Assembly: GCA_020161845.1 (NCBI GenBank)
Contig: JAIUNK010000036.1
Span: 1-40,510 of the forward strand
Origin: Actinomycetota bacterium
Lineage (GTDB): Bacteria > Actinomycetota > Actinomycetes > Actinomycetales > Dermatophilaceae
Direction: 5' to 3'
Length of the DNA: 40,510 nucleotides
The notes beneath the pieces are model-generated. The model did not search any database. It was not told the DNA's origin and saw nothing but the letters and a program-made list of their open reading frames with translations. Both the position numbers and the translations under genes were made by a program. Positions 23,745 through 31,712 of this stretch are shown here, in pieces (position 1 is the first letter of the stretch; every line of letters begins with the position of its first letter).

Positions 23745-24641
23745 TCACTGTACGTCCCCGGCGCGGCCGCGGGGGTAGCGGGCGACCTGCCGTTCGGCCC
23801 AGCGCTGCAATTCGGCTCGCGTGGCCTCGGGCGTCGTGGCCACGTCCTCCCAGACATACGTGAAGACGATCCAGTCGAGCATGCCCAATCCCGCATAACG
23901 GGCCCGGTCCTTGCGGAAGCCCTGCCGCGTCCCGTGCGTCTCGTAGCCGTCGCACTCCACGACCACCCCCAGCTCGACATCGGCAAGGTCGACCCGCCCC
24001 ACGAATCGCCCCGGCTCCCCGATGACCACCTGCACGCTCATGCGGAACTGCGGGATGTCCAGCAGGATCGCGCGCATCCCCGACTCGAAGGCGTTGGCCG
24101 CCCCCGGCGAGGCGTGCCGCGCGACGCGAAGCACTTGGGCCCGACCCGGTCCTCGGTGCCGCTGCGCCGCCGCAATCAGCTCCTCGGGACCGACCGCCCC
24201 CGAGCGCAGGGCAGCATCGGCGATGCCCAGGGCCTCGACAAACGGCAGGGTGCGGCAGCAGTCGACGACCGTGCGCAGTGGCGTCGTCAGGCGCGCCTTT
24301 CGCTCCGCGTCGGACAGCACGCCCCAGCGCACATCCGCAGCCACCCGGCCGGTGGTCAGTTTTCGTACGCGCGGCACCATGACCTGCGGTCGCGCCGGCG
24401 GCACCAGCACCGACCACCCGTAGGCGACGGCCGCGGAGGCGTGCGAGAGCACGCCGCCAGCGCTCAGGGCGGCGCGCTCGGCGGAGGCGATCCCCGGCAG
24501 GGCATATCGGCCGCACGCCACTCGATGGATCACACCCTCCGCCACCGCGCGAGCCAGCCAATAGTCCGAGCAGATCAGCTCGGAGCGCTCCGCGATGCCG
24601 TTGATCCGGGCCAGCTGATCGCGTACTTCGGCAACGTCCAT
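23745..24641 (-). CDS. AbiEi-like winged-helix / DUF559 (Vsr-like fold) protein, second copy
   Basis: 298 aa. The N-terminal winged-helix-like part (about 1-55) has SDYWLARAVAEGVIHRVACGRYALPG; the middle has LSHASAAVAYGW; the C-terminal DUF559 part has AFESGMRAILLD (Glu about 180) then GRVDLADVELGVVVECDGYETHGTRQGFRKDRAR. The two acidic strands and basic helix are those expected of a Vsr/restriction-like fold. It is only distantly similar to the DUF559 protein at 6829-7815 but has the same domain order and size. GCTGTGGATA lies exactly 40 nt before its ATG, as in the other copy, and here is part of an inverted pair. Function is unknown: a nuclease linked to DNA repair, mobile DNA or phage defence has been suggested for the fold. 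No toxin partner is adjacent. Confidence 0.82.
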   Translation of the reverse strand: MDVAEVRDQLARINGIAERSELICSDYWLARAVAEGVIHRVACGRYALPGIASAERAALSAGGVLSHASAAVAYGWSVLVPPARPQVMVPRVRKLTTGRVAADVRWGVLSDAERKARLTTPLRTVVDCCRTLPFVEALGIADAALRSGAVGPEELIAAAQRHRGPGRAQVLRVARHASPGAANAFESGMRAILLDIPQFRMSVQVVIGEPGRFVGRVDLADVELGVVVECDGYETHGTRQGFRKDRARYAGLGMLDWIVFTYVWEDVATTPEATRAELQRWAERQVARYPRGRAGDVQ

Positions 24642-24681
24642 GCCGCCAGGGTGGCGGGGTGGTGCGGCCCGACCTCCGCGA

Positions 24682-24711
24682 TATCCACAGCGCAGGCGCA
24701 GGCTGTGGATA
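24682..24711. promoter_or_regulatory. inverted GCTGTGGATA pair upstream of the second DUF559 gene
   Basis: TATCCACAGC (24682-24691) and GCTGTGGATA (24702-24711) form a 10-bp inverted repeat with a 10-nt spacer. On the minus strand the start-proximal copy ends 40 nt before the DUF559 ATG. The distal copy extended by one base gives a perfect TTATCCACA match. It looks like a dimer-binding operator. Confidence 0.6.
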
Positions 24712-24740
24712 AGTCAGGGTCCACGCGGGTGGTCCGCCGG

Positions 24741-25733
24741 TCAGGCGCCCGGGGTCGCCGCGGCGTCGAGGCGCTCGGCGAGCCGCGCGGGATAGGCGGC
24801 CACCACCGCGGCGAACTCCGGCGGCCCCACGACGCGCAGCCGCGCGCCGAGATCCACGGCCACCGTGATGAGGTGCCAGGCCAGCCCGTCGAAGGAGTCG
24901 GCACCCACCACCACCTCGGTGCCGAAACCGTCGGGCGCCCAGCTCAGTTCGCGGACCTGCCCGACCGTGCCGGGGATCCGGTCGCGCACGGCCGCGGCCG
25001 GGACGTCGTAGCGGACGGTGACGACGTGCAGGTATGGCGCGGTGGTGACCGCGTCGCGCACGAAGGTCGCCGCATCCGGCGCCGGCCGGGCGGTGAATCG
25101 GAACGTGCTGGCGCTGACCCGCTGCATCCGGTCCAGCCGGAAGGTTCGCCAGTCGTCGCGGTCGGGGTCGAAGGCGAGCAGGTACCACCGCCGACCCGTG
25201 GTGACCAGTCGATACGGCTCGACGTCTCGGTCGGTGAGCGTCCCCTCGCGCGCGGCGTACCCGAACCGCACCCGCACCCGGTCCCGCGCGGCGCGCGCCA
25301 GCGTCATCAGGGTCTCGGCGTCGACCGGGGCGGCCAGGCCCGGCAACGCCACCGTGGCCTCCGCGACGGCGGCCACCTCACCCCGCAGCCGCGGCGGCAG
25401 CACCTGGTCCAGCTTGGTCATCGTGCGCATCGCCGGCTCGGCCAGGGCGGCGACGCTGCCGGTGGCGGCCAGCCGCAGGCTGACGGCGACCGCCACCGCC
25501 TCCTCGTCGTCGAGCAGCAGGGGCGGCAGCCGGCGGCCGGCGCCGAGTCGGTAGCCGCCGCCGGCGCCGCGCTCGGCCTGCACCGGGTAGCCCAGGTCGC
25601 GCAGTCGCTCCACGTCGCGACGCACGGTGCGCTCCGTGACGTCGAGGCGCGCCGCGAGTTCCGGTCCGCCCCAGACCGCTCGGGACTCCAGCAGGGACAG
25701 CAGCCGCAGCACGCGTTGGGTCGTCTCCGCCAT
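24741..25733 (-). CDS. YafY-type HTH/WYL-domain transcriptional regulator
   Basis: 330 aa, ATG at 25733. The N-terminal HTH_11/DeoR-like winged helix (about 1-60) has TQRVLRLLSLLESRAVWGGPELAARLDVTERTVRRDVERLRDLGYPV followed by the GAGGGYRLGAG wing. The WYL domain (about 135-210) contains RFGYAAREGTLTDRDVEPYRLVTTGRRWYLLAFDPDRDDWRTFRLDRM, with the W-Y-L core as WYL. A WCX-type C-terminal part follows. WYL regulators sense ligands such as nucleic acids or small molecules and are often linked to stress or DNA damage. It is divergent from a DinB gene with only 63 bp between starts, so autoregulation and control of the DinB genes is likely. GACAGA-N14-TCTGTC in that gap is a candidate operator. Confidence 0.9.
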   Translation of the reverse strand: MAETTQRVLRLLSLLESRAVWGGPELAARLDVTERTVRRDVERLRDLGYPVQAERGAGGGYRLGAGRRLPPLLLDDEEAVAVAVSLRLAATGSVAALAEPAMRTMTKLDQVLPPRLRGEVAAVAEATVALPGLAAPVDAETLMTLARAARDRVRVRFGYAAREGTLTDRDVEPYRLVTTGRRWYLLAFDPDRDDWRTFRLDRMQRVSASTFRFTARPAPDAATFVRDAVTTAPYLHVVTVRYDVPAAAVRDRIPGTVGQVRELSWAPDGFGTEVVVGADSFDGLAWHLITVAVDLGARLRVVGPPEFAAVVAAYPARLAERLDAAATPGA

Positions 25734-25745
25734 GTTCTCGAGCCT

Positions 25746-25771
25746 GACAGAGCCAGCGGACCGAATCTGTC
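25746..25771. promoter_or_regulatory. candidate operator between WYL regulator and DinB gene
   Basis: GACAGA (25746-25751) and TCTGTC (25766-25771) are inverted with a 14-nt spacer in the 63-bp divergent gap. Short arms make chance occurrence possible; position favours a binding site for the WYL regulator. Confidence 0.35.
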
Positions 25772-25796
25772 CTGTATCGCCGCCAGGGTGGCCGAC

Positions 25797-26417
25797 ATGA
25801 CACCTACTCCTGCCGCACCCACGCCCTCGGACGCCGACGCCCGTCCCGCGCTGGACTGGACCAGGCAACTCCTCGAGCAGGTCGACTGGCACTGGACCCA
25901 CCAGCTGCGTCCCCGCCTGGCCGGGCTCAGCGACGCGGAATACCGGTGGGAGCCGGTGCCGGGATCGTGGACGGTACGCCGACGCGGCGAACCCGGTCCG
26001 GTCCCGGCGCAGGCCGGCGGCATCCAGGGTGGGGCCGGCGACTGGGTGATCGACTTCGCGTGGCCGGAGCCGGTGCCGGTGCCCGTGACGACGATCGCCT
26101 GGCGGCTCGGACACGTGATCGTCGGGGTGCTAGCGGCGCGGAACGCGAGCCACTTCGGGGGTCCGCCGGCCGACTATATGACCTGGTCGTACGCGGGAAC
26201 GGCGGCGGAGGCGCTGGCCCAGCTCGACGAGGCCTACGCCGGCTGGATCGCCGGGGTCCGCGGCCTGGACCCGGCGGCGCTGGCGGCCCCGTGCGGACCG
26301 GCCGAGGGGCCCTATGCCGCCGAGCCGATGGCGACCCTGGTGCTGCACATCAACCGCGAACTCATCCACCACGGCGCTGAGATCGCCCTGCTGCGCGATC
26401 TGTACGCACACCGCTGA
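25797..26417 (+). CDS. DinB superfamily protein
   Basis: 206 aa, ATG at 25797 with cagggtgg upstream. It is a four-helix-bundle type protein: LDWTRQLLEQVDWHWTHQLRPRLAGLSDAEYRWEPVPGSWTVR at the start, TTIAWRLGHVIVGVLAARNASHF with a conserved metal-ligand-type His, and HINRELIHHGAEIALLRDLYAHR at the end with further His residues. The placement of His residues fits the DinB/MST metal site. Family members include mycothiol- or bacillithiol-dependent S-transferases and many uncharacterised proteins. The substrate is not predictable. It is divergent from a WYL regulator and followed 71 bp later by a second DinB-like gene, which suggests a small co-regulated unit. Confidence 0.88.
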   Translation: MTPTPAAPTPSDADARPALDWTRQLLEQVDWHWTHQLRPRLAGLSDAEYRWEPVPGSWTVRRRGEPGPVPAQAGGIQGGAGDWVIDFAWPEPVPVPVTTIAWRLGHVIVGVLAARNASHFGGPPADYMTWSYAGTAAEALAQLDEAYAGWIAGVRGLDPAALAAPCGPAEGPYAAEPMATLVLHINRELIHHGAEIALLRDLYAHR

Positions 26418-26488
26418 CGCGCGGCCCCCAGGCGCCATCGTGGCGTCTGACCCAGCCCGAAAACCCCTGTCCCAGATCGGAGATCGCT

Positions 26489-27076
26489 ATGTTCCAGCCC
26501 GGCTTGCACGACGAGGTCGAGACCTACGTCGGCTACCTGCAGACCCAGATCGACTCCCTGCGCGAGGCGGCCTACGGCCTCACCGAGGAGCAGGCCCGGC
26601 TCACGCCGTGCCGCAGCGCGCTGTCCATCGGCGGCCTGCTCAAGCACGCGACCTTCGTGCTGGACGGCCGGGCCCGGCGCGCCGACCTGGGCGGCGCCGT
26701 CCCGACGCCCAAGCAGTTCGCCGAGCACGCCCAGGCCTTCATGGCCAGCTTCGCGCTGGCGCAGGGCGAGACGCTCGCCGGCACGCTGGCCGAATTCGAC
26801 CGGGCCGCAGCCGCCTTCGTCGCCGACGCGCGCCGCACCGACCCGGCGGCACAGACCGTGGAGCCGCCCGCGCCGTGGGACAACCGGCCCGACCCGAGCC
26901 CGGCGTACGAGCGGTTCCAGCTGGTCCACATCATCGAGGAACTCGCCCGGCATGCCGGCCACGCCGACATCATCCGCGAGGAGATCGACGGGGCGCAGGC
27001 GATGTCGCTGGCCTTCGCCGCCACCGGCAAGCCGGGCAACCGGTTCGTGCAGCCGTGGCGCCCGGAGCAGCCCTGA
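26489..27076 (+). CDS. DinB family protein (DUF664-like)
   Basis: 195 aa, ATG with ggag about 7 nt upstream. Visible parts: an N-terminal helix VETYVGYLQTQIDSLREAAYGLTEEQARLTPCRSALSIGGLLKHATFVLDGR with the His typical of the first metal ligand, and a C-terminal FQLVHIIEELARHAGHADIIREEIDGAQ with HxxxH spacing. These match the DUF664/DinB_2 branch common in Actinobacteria. It is probably cytoplasmic. It follows the DinB gene at 25797-26417 on the same strand, and may share its transcript and WYL regulator. Enzymatic role is unassigned; thiol-dependent transfer or metal-dependent hydrolysis are the family possibilities. Confidence 0.9.
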   Translation: MFQPGLHDEVETYVGYLQTQIDSLREAAYGLTEEQARLTPCRSALSIGGLLKHATFVLDGRARRADLGGAVPTPKQFAEHAQAFMASFALAQGETLAGTLAEFDRAAAAFVADARRTDPAAQTVEPPAPWDNRPDPSPAYERFQLVHIIEELARHAGHADIIREEIDGAQAMSLAFAATGKPGNRFVQPWRPEQP

Positions 27077-27080
27077 CCAA

Positions 27081-27112
27081 GGCGATCAGGCGATCAGGCG
27101 ATCAGGCGATCA
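27081..27112. repeat. four 8-bp tandem repeats (ggcgatca)
   Basis: Four perfect ggcgatca units fill the convergent gap between the DinB_2 and pcnA stop codons, and the last unit includes the pcnA stop. Frame is not constrained over most of it, so it may be prone to slippage. No hairpin terminator is evident here. Confidence 0.9.
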
Positions 27113-28591
27113 GGCCGAGGCTTCGGGCTGCTCCGCCCACCAGCGGCGCAGCTCGGCCTCGGCCGCCGCGGGCCCAACCGGGCCGGCGTCCAACCGGTAG
27201 GCGAGCAAGTGCTGGTAGGCCCGGCCGAGCACCGGCCCCGGCGAGATCCCCAGCACGGCACCGATCTCGTGGCCATCGAGTTCGGGGCGGATCTTGGCGA
27301 GCTCCTCCGCGGCGCCGAGCGCGGCGATCCGGCGCTCCAGCTCGTCGTACGTCGTCCGCAGCCGAGCCGCCTTGCGCGCGTTGCGGGTGGTGCAGTCGGC
27401 GCGGGTCAGGCGGTGCAGCCGCGGCAGGAGCGGGCCGGCGTCGGTGACATAGCGCCGTACGGCGGAGTCGGTCCACTCCCCGCTGCCGTACCCGTGGAAC
27501 CGCAGGTGCAGCTCGACGAGCCGGGCCACGACCTGGACCGTCTCCTTGTCGTAGCGCAGCGCCCGCAGCCGCCGGCCGACCATCTTGGCGCCGACGACCT
27601 CGTGGTGGTGGAAGCTGACCCCGCCGCCGGGCTCGAAGCGCCGGGTCGCCGGCTTGCCGATGTCGTGCAGGAGCGCCGCGAGCCGCAGCGCCAGGTCGGG
27701 GCCCGGCAACGTCACCCCTGAGCCGTCGCGCACCGATTCCAGCGCGATGGCCTGCCGCAACACGGTCAGCGAGTGCTCGTAGACGTCCTTGTGGCGGTGG
27801 TGCTCGTCGATCTCCAGACGCAACGCGGGCAGTTCGGGCAGCACCCGCTGGGCCAGTCCGGTGTCGACGAAGGCCCGGATCCCGGCCACCGGGTCGTCCG
27901 CGAGGAGCAGCTTGGAGAGTTCGTCGCGGACCCGTTCCGCCGACACGATCTCCAGCGAGTCGGCCATCTCGGTCATCGCGGTGCGCACCGCCGGGTCCAG
28001 CTCCACGCCGAGCTGCGCGACGAACCGCGCCGCGCGCATCATCCGCAGCGGGTCGTCGGCGAAACTCACCTCGGCGGGCCCGGGGGTGCGCAGCCGGCGC
28101 GCGGCCAGGTCGGCCAGGCCGTCGTGCGGGTCGACGAAGGTCAGCTCGGGCAGCCGCAGCGCCATCGCGTTCACCGCGAAGTCGCGGCGGCGCAGGTCGT
28201 CGGTCAGCGAATCGCCGAACTCGACGACGGGCTTGCGGGTGGTCCGGTCGTAGGCGTCGGCCCGGTACGTCGTGATCTCGATGGTCCGGGCCGCCCCCGC
28301 GTCGTCCTTGCGCAGCCCGATCGTGCCGAACGCCCGGCCGACGTCCCACTGCGCGTCGGCCCAGCCGGCGACGATCGCCTCGATCTGGTCGGGTCGCGCC
28401 GAGGTGGTCAGGTCCAGGTCGGCCGACATCCGGCCGAGAAAGGCGTCCCGCACCGGGCCCCCTACCAGCGCCAGCTCGTGACCGGCGGCCGCGAAGCGCG
28501 CCCCCAGCTCCTGCAGCATCGGCAGCACCGGGGCGAGGCGGCGGACCGCCTCGCGGAGCAGAACGTCGACGGACGGGGTGGTCGTGGGCAC
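27110..28591 (-). CDS. pcnA: CCA tRNA nucleotidyltransferase / poly(A) polymerase family
   Basis: 493 aa from the GTG at 28591; a TTG at 28600 in frame would add three residues. The class II nucleotidyltransferase core has LVGGPVRDAFLGRMSADLDLTTSA (GG...DxD), then RRDFAVNAMAL, PLRMMRAARFVAQLG, and an HD-domain with HRHKDVYEHSL and AALLHDIGKPAT. It adds or repairs the CCA end of tRNAs. It matches M. tuberculosis Rv3907c (pcnA) in length and in its position divergent from the NUDIX-DUF6049-murJ genes. TAGGCT at 28605-28600 lies 8 nt before the GTG, which fits a leaderless transcript; no Shine-Dalgarno is seen. Confidence 0.95.
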   Translation of the reverse strand: MPTTTPSVDVLLREAVRRLAPVLPMLQELGARFAAAGHELALVGGPVRDAFLGRMSADLDLTTSARPDQIEAIVAGWADAQWDVGRAFGTIGLRKDDAGAARTIEITTYRADAYDRTTRKPVVEFGDSLTDDLRRRDFAVNAMALRLPELTFVDPHDGLADLAARRLRTPGPAEVSFADDPLRMMRAARFVAQLGVELDPAVRTAMTEMADSLEIVSAERVRDELSKLLLADDPVAGIRAFVDTGLAQRVLPELPALRLEIDEHHRHKDVYEHSLTVLRQAIALESVRDGSGVTLPGPDLALRLAALLHDIGKPATRRFEPGGGVSFHHHEVVGAKMVGRRLRALRYDKETVQVVARLVELHLRFHGYGSGEWTDSAVRRYVTDAGPLLPRLHRLTRADCTTRNARKAARLRTTYDELERRIAALGAAEELAKIRPELDGHEIGAVLGISPGPVLGRAYQHLLAYRLDAGPVGPAAAEAELRRWWAEQPEASA

Positions 28592-28599
28592 GATCCCCA

Positions 28600-28605
28600 A
28601 GCCTA
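28600..28605 (-). promoter_or_regulatory. candidate -10 (TAGGCT) for leaderless pcnA
   Basis: Minus-strand TAGGCT ends 8 nt before the GTG at 28591. It fits the actinobacterial TANNNT -10 and would start transcription at or near the start codon. The rest of the 149-bp divergent gap holds a 14-bp direct repeat (28615-28628 and 28637-28650). Confidence 0.4.
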
Positions 28606-28728
28606 AGGGAGGCCGGTACGCCGGGTGCCGCCCGCAGGTACGCCGGGTGCGGCGAGGACCCCGGCGAGCCGTACCGCCCCGGTACGCCGTCCCCGGAACG
28701 GCGCCATCGCCTCGCGCCGAGCGCCGGA

Positions 28729-28734
28729 TACAGT
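28729..28734 (+). promoter_or_regulatory. candidate -10 (TACAGT) for leaderless NUDIX gene
   Basis: TACAGT ends 6 nt before the ATG at 28741, and no ribosome-binding site is present. This placement is typical of leaderless actinobacterial genes. It would also serve the downstream DUF6049 and murJ genes. Confidence 0.4.
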
Positions 28735-28740
28735 GACTGA

Positions 28741-29223
28741 ATGACCGCCTCCCCGCGCCCGGACCGCCTGCCCAGGCGGCTCCCGGCCGTGTTGGAGACC
28801 TCGGCGGGCGGGATCGTCGTCGACGTGTGGGAGGGTCAGGCCCGCATCGCGGTGATCGCCCGTCGCAACCGGGCCGGCCGGGTCGAGTGGTGTCTTCCGA
28901 AGGGTCACCAGGAGGGTGAGGAGACCCTGGAGCAGACCGCCGCCCGGGAGGTCGCCGAGGAGACCGGCATCGAGGGGCGGGTGCTGACCGTGCTCGGCAC
29001 GATCGACTACTGGTTCAGCACGCAGGAGAAGCGGGTCCACAAGGTGGTGCACCACTACCTCCTGGAGGCTATCGGCGGGGAGCTGACGGTCGAGAACGAC
29101 CCGGACCGGGAGGCCATCGACGTCAAGTGGTTCCCGCTCACCTCGGTGCACGAACGCTTGACGTTCCCCAACGAGCGACGGATCGCGCGGCTGGCATGGG
29201 AGAGGCTGGCTGGCCAGCGATGA
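28741..29223 (+). CDS. NUDIX hydrolase
   Basis: 160 aa. The NUDIX box Gx5Ex7REUxEExGU is complete: GHQEGEETLEQTAAREVAEETGI (about 59-81), preceded by WCLPKGH, which is typical of the MutT4/diadenosine-polyphosphate-like group. These enzymes hydrolyse nucleoside diphosphates linked to another moiety. The M. tuberculosis counterpart in this position is Rv3908 (mutT4). Its stop overlaps the next start (ATGA), so it is likely to be translationally coupled to the DUF6049 gene. Substrate cannot be deduced from the box alone. Confidence 0.93.
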   Translation: MTASPRPDRLPRRLPAVLETSAGGIVVDVWEGQARIAVIARRNRAGRVEWCLPKGHQEGEETLEQTAAREVAEETGIEGRVLTVLGTIDYWFSTQEKRVHKVVHHYLLEAIGGELTVENDPDREAIDVKWFPLTSVHERLTFPNERRIARLAWERLAGQR

Positions 29224-31712
29224 CCCCCCAGCCGCGGGCGGCCAGGACGGTAGCCGAGGGCGTGGGCGGGGCCCGGAGGCGGGGCCGCCGCGCCGGGGTC
29301 ACCCTGACGCTCGCCGCGATCGTGGCCGCGGCACCGGCCGGATGCGCCTGGGACGCGAACGTCCCGGTGCAGACCGGCGCCACCGCGCTCACCGGCAGTG
29401 CCGGCACCACGACACCCTCTGGCGGGGCCGGCGCCGCGACCAACGCTGGCGCGGCCGGCGCCACGACACCCGCTGGCGGGGCCAGCAGCCCCACATCCGG
29501 CGCCGACCAGACGGCGCCGTACCCCGAACTCTTGCCCCGCACCATCGGCGACGCCGCGCTCGAGGTCTCGTTGACGCGGCTCAGCCCGTCCATCGCCACC
29601 CCCGATGCCGCCGTCAGCATCGACGTCACGATCGCCAATCGCGGCCTGACCGCCGCCAAACCCGCCGTCACCGCCCGCGTCGGCGAACCGCTGTCGTCGC
29701 GGGCGGATCTGGACGCCCCGCTCGACGTCGCCGGCACCACCGTGGTCAGCGACAGCGTGCCCGCGCCGGACATCGCCCCCCAGGGGTCGGCCAGCGTGCG
29801 CCTGACCATCCCGGCGCAGCGGCTGGCCTCGGCCGCGGCCTATGGGGTCCGGCCGCTCCTGGTGCGCGCCGAGACCGCCGGTGGCTCGGCGGCGATCCGC
29901 ACCTACCTGCCGTTCGAGCAGCGCAAGGAGTACGAGCCGCTCTCCCTTGCGGTTGCCGTCCCGCTGACCCAGGACCTGGACCCGGCGCGCAGCGGCGCCG
30001 ACCCGGCCGCGGCCGAGCGGGCCTGGGCTCGGTCGACCGCAGCCGGGTCGCGGCTGGATCGGATCCTCACCGGTACGGCGGGAGCCGCGGTCACCTATGC
30101 CGTCGACCCCAGCCTGCTCGGACCGGTGGTCGGCCCCGGCCCGGGAGCCGGCCCGACCAGCTCCAGCGGCACGACCAGCCCCGCCAGCGCGACCACCTCG
30201 AGCAGCTCGACCAGGGCGAACGACGCCACCATCACGACCGGCTCGACCGGGACGAACGCGCCGGGCTCGACGGGCTCGACGGGCTCGACGGGCTCGACGA
30301 CCGGGGCGACAGCGACCCCGAGCGCCCCCACCAGCCCCGTCGTGACCGTCGGGGCCACCCCGCCGCCCAGCCCGGCCCGGGCGGCGTTCGCCAAGCGCCT
30401 GGCCGACCTGGCCAAGACGCACCCGATCTGGGACCTGCCCAGCGAGGATCCCGACGTCGCGGCGCTGCTGTCCGACGACATCAGCGCAGACGATCTGCCC
30501 GGCCTGCTGGCCGGCGATGCTCGAGTGCGGGCCGCCCTGGCCCCCGCCTCCGGCCACCGGGTGGCCTGGCCGGTCGTCGGCCTGTCCGCCGACCAGGTCC
30601 GCCGGCTGACCACGGCGTACGGGCAGGGCTGGTCCGGCCCCATCGTGCTGCCGCTGACCGGCAGCCAGCAGCCCGGCTGGACCGGCGACGCGGCCCGCCG
30701 ATTCGGCGACGGGCCGACCGTGCTGGCCTACGACGAGACGTTGAGCCGCCTGCTCGCCGACACCGCCGGCACGGCCGGGGGCGTCGGTCCCGGGCTGACC
30801 CAGCGGTTTCTCGCCGAGACCATGACGATCTTGCAGGAGTTCCCGGGGCGGCCGCGCCGGCTGCTGGCGGTCGCCCCCCGCGACTTCGACCCGGACCCGA
30901 CTACGCTGGCGGCCCTGCTGCGGACCGCGGAGAGCACCCCCTGGCTGCGGACCGCCTCCACCGACAGCCTGCTCGCGGAGGCGCAGGCGCCGACCGCGCC
31001 CGCCGCCATCGCGACGGATGACCCCGCGGGGCGTCCGGAACCGTTCCCGTCGGGCAGTTCCCCGCTCGACCGGGACCGGGTCGACGACATCGAGGCGGAC
31101 CTGCAACGGGTCGCCGCCTTCGCCGCGATCCTGCCGTCCGGCTCGGCGACGCCGGCCACCGCCCGCTCCGCCGGGATCGGCCTGCTGTCGGCCCGCTGGC
31201 GCGGCCACGGCATCGCCTGGGACGACGCGCACCACGCGGTGCAGTCCCGCATCGACACCCTGCTGAACGGGGTGTCGGTCGTGGACAGCCAGGTGAACTT
31301 CTTCGCCGAATCCGGCACCCTGCAGGTCACCGTCCTGAACACCCTCGACGTCGACGTCCGCGACGTGCAGCTGCACCTGATCGCGCAGGGCCGCACGGCC
31401 CGACTGCGGCTGCCGAGCACGCCGTACGTGTTGAACATCGCCGCCCGAAGCCGCGCCACGGTGAAGGTACCGGTCGAGGCCATCGCCGCCGGCCCGGCCG
31501 TCGTGTCGGCCCAAGTGAGCTCGCCCGACGGCACTAGGCTCGGGGCTCAGGACGCGACGCTCGCGGTGGAGGTGCAACCGAACACCGGCCGGCTCGTCGT
31601 CGGCATCGGCGGGGCTGCCGCGGTCGTATTCCTCGTCGGCCTGTTCCGGACCATCCGGCGCAACCGCCCCCGTGTCACCGCGGAGGACCTCAAGGAGATC
31701 GACCTCGAATGA
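29220..31712 (+). CDS. DUF6049 family secreted, membrane-anchored protein
   Basis: 830 aa, ATG overlapping the NUDIX stop. An N-terminal hydrophobic signal segment (AGVTLTLAAIVAAAPAGCAW) ends in a Cys that could be lipid-modified, although the lipobox is imperfect. Next come a Thr/Ala/Gly linker and a large extracytoplasmic region with an early Ig-like part (about 100-215: ISIDVTIANRG) and a Ser/Thr/Gly-rich insertion (about 300-380). The protein ends in one membrane helix (about 790-810: VVGIGGAAAVVFLVGLF) and a short acidic tail. It occupies the place of Rv3909 between mutT4 and murJ. Function is not established; constant linkage to murJ suggests a role in envelope assembly. Its stop overlaps murJ (ATGA). 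Confidence 0.88.
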   Translation: MTPQPRAARTVAEGVGGARRRGRRAGVTLTLAAIVAAAPAGCAWDANVPVQTGATALTGSAGTTTPSGGAGAATNAGAAGATTPAGGASSPTSGADQTAPYPELLPRTIGDAALEVSLTRLSPSIATPDAAVSIDVTIANRGLTAAKPAVTARVGEPLSSRADLDAPLDVAGTTVVSDSVPAPDIAPQGSASVRLTIPAQRLASAAAYGVRPLLVRAETAGGSAAIRTYLPFEQRKEYEPLSLAVAVPLTQDLDPARSGADPAAAERAWARSTAAGSRLDRILTGTAGAAVTYAVDPSLLGPVVGPGPGAGPTSSSGTTSPASATTSSSSTRANDATITTGSTGTNAPGSTGSTGSTGSTTGATATPSAPTSPVVTVGATPPPSPARAAFAKRLADLAKTHPIWDLPSEDPDVAALLSDDISADDLPGLLAGDARVRAALAPASGHRVAWPVVGLSADQVRRLTTAYGQGWSGPIVLPLTGSQQPGWTGDAARRFGDGPTVLAYDETLSRLLADTAGTAGGVGPGLTQRFLAETMTILQEFPGRPRRLLAVAPRDFDPDPTTLAALLRTAESTPWLRTASTDSLLAEAQAPTAPAAIATDDPAGRPEPFPSGSSPLDRDRVDDIEADLQRVAAFAAILPSGSATPATARSAGIGLLSARWRGHGIAWDDAHHAVQSRIDTLLNGVSVVDSQVNFFAESGTLQVTVLNTLDVDVRDVQLHLIAQGRTARLRLPSTPYVLNIAARSRATVKVPVEAIAAGPAVVSAQVSSPDGTRLGAQDATLAVEVQPNTGRLVVGIGGAAAVVFLVGLFRTIRRNRPRVTAEDLKEIDLE
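30263..30298. repeat. four 9-bp tandem repeats (gggctcgac)
   Basis: Four perfect units inside the low-complexity insertion of the DUF6049 protein, encoding a Gly-Ser-Thr repeat in frame. Confidence 0.9.

Noticed and set aside
24681-24712. Possible oriC: two opposed DnaA-box-like sequences (plus one at 6781-6789) in a window with near-origin genes
   Set aside because: Only three boxes in total, in two places 18 kb apart, with no box cluster, AT-rich unwinding region or dnaA/dnaN. The shared spacing to DUF559 starts explains them better.
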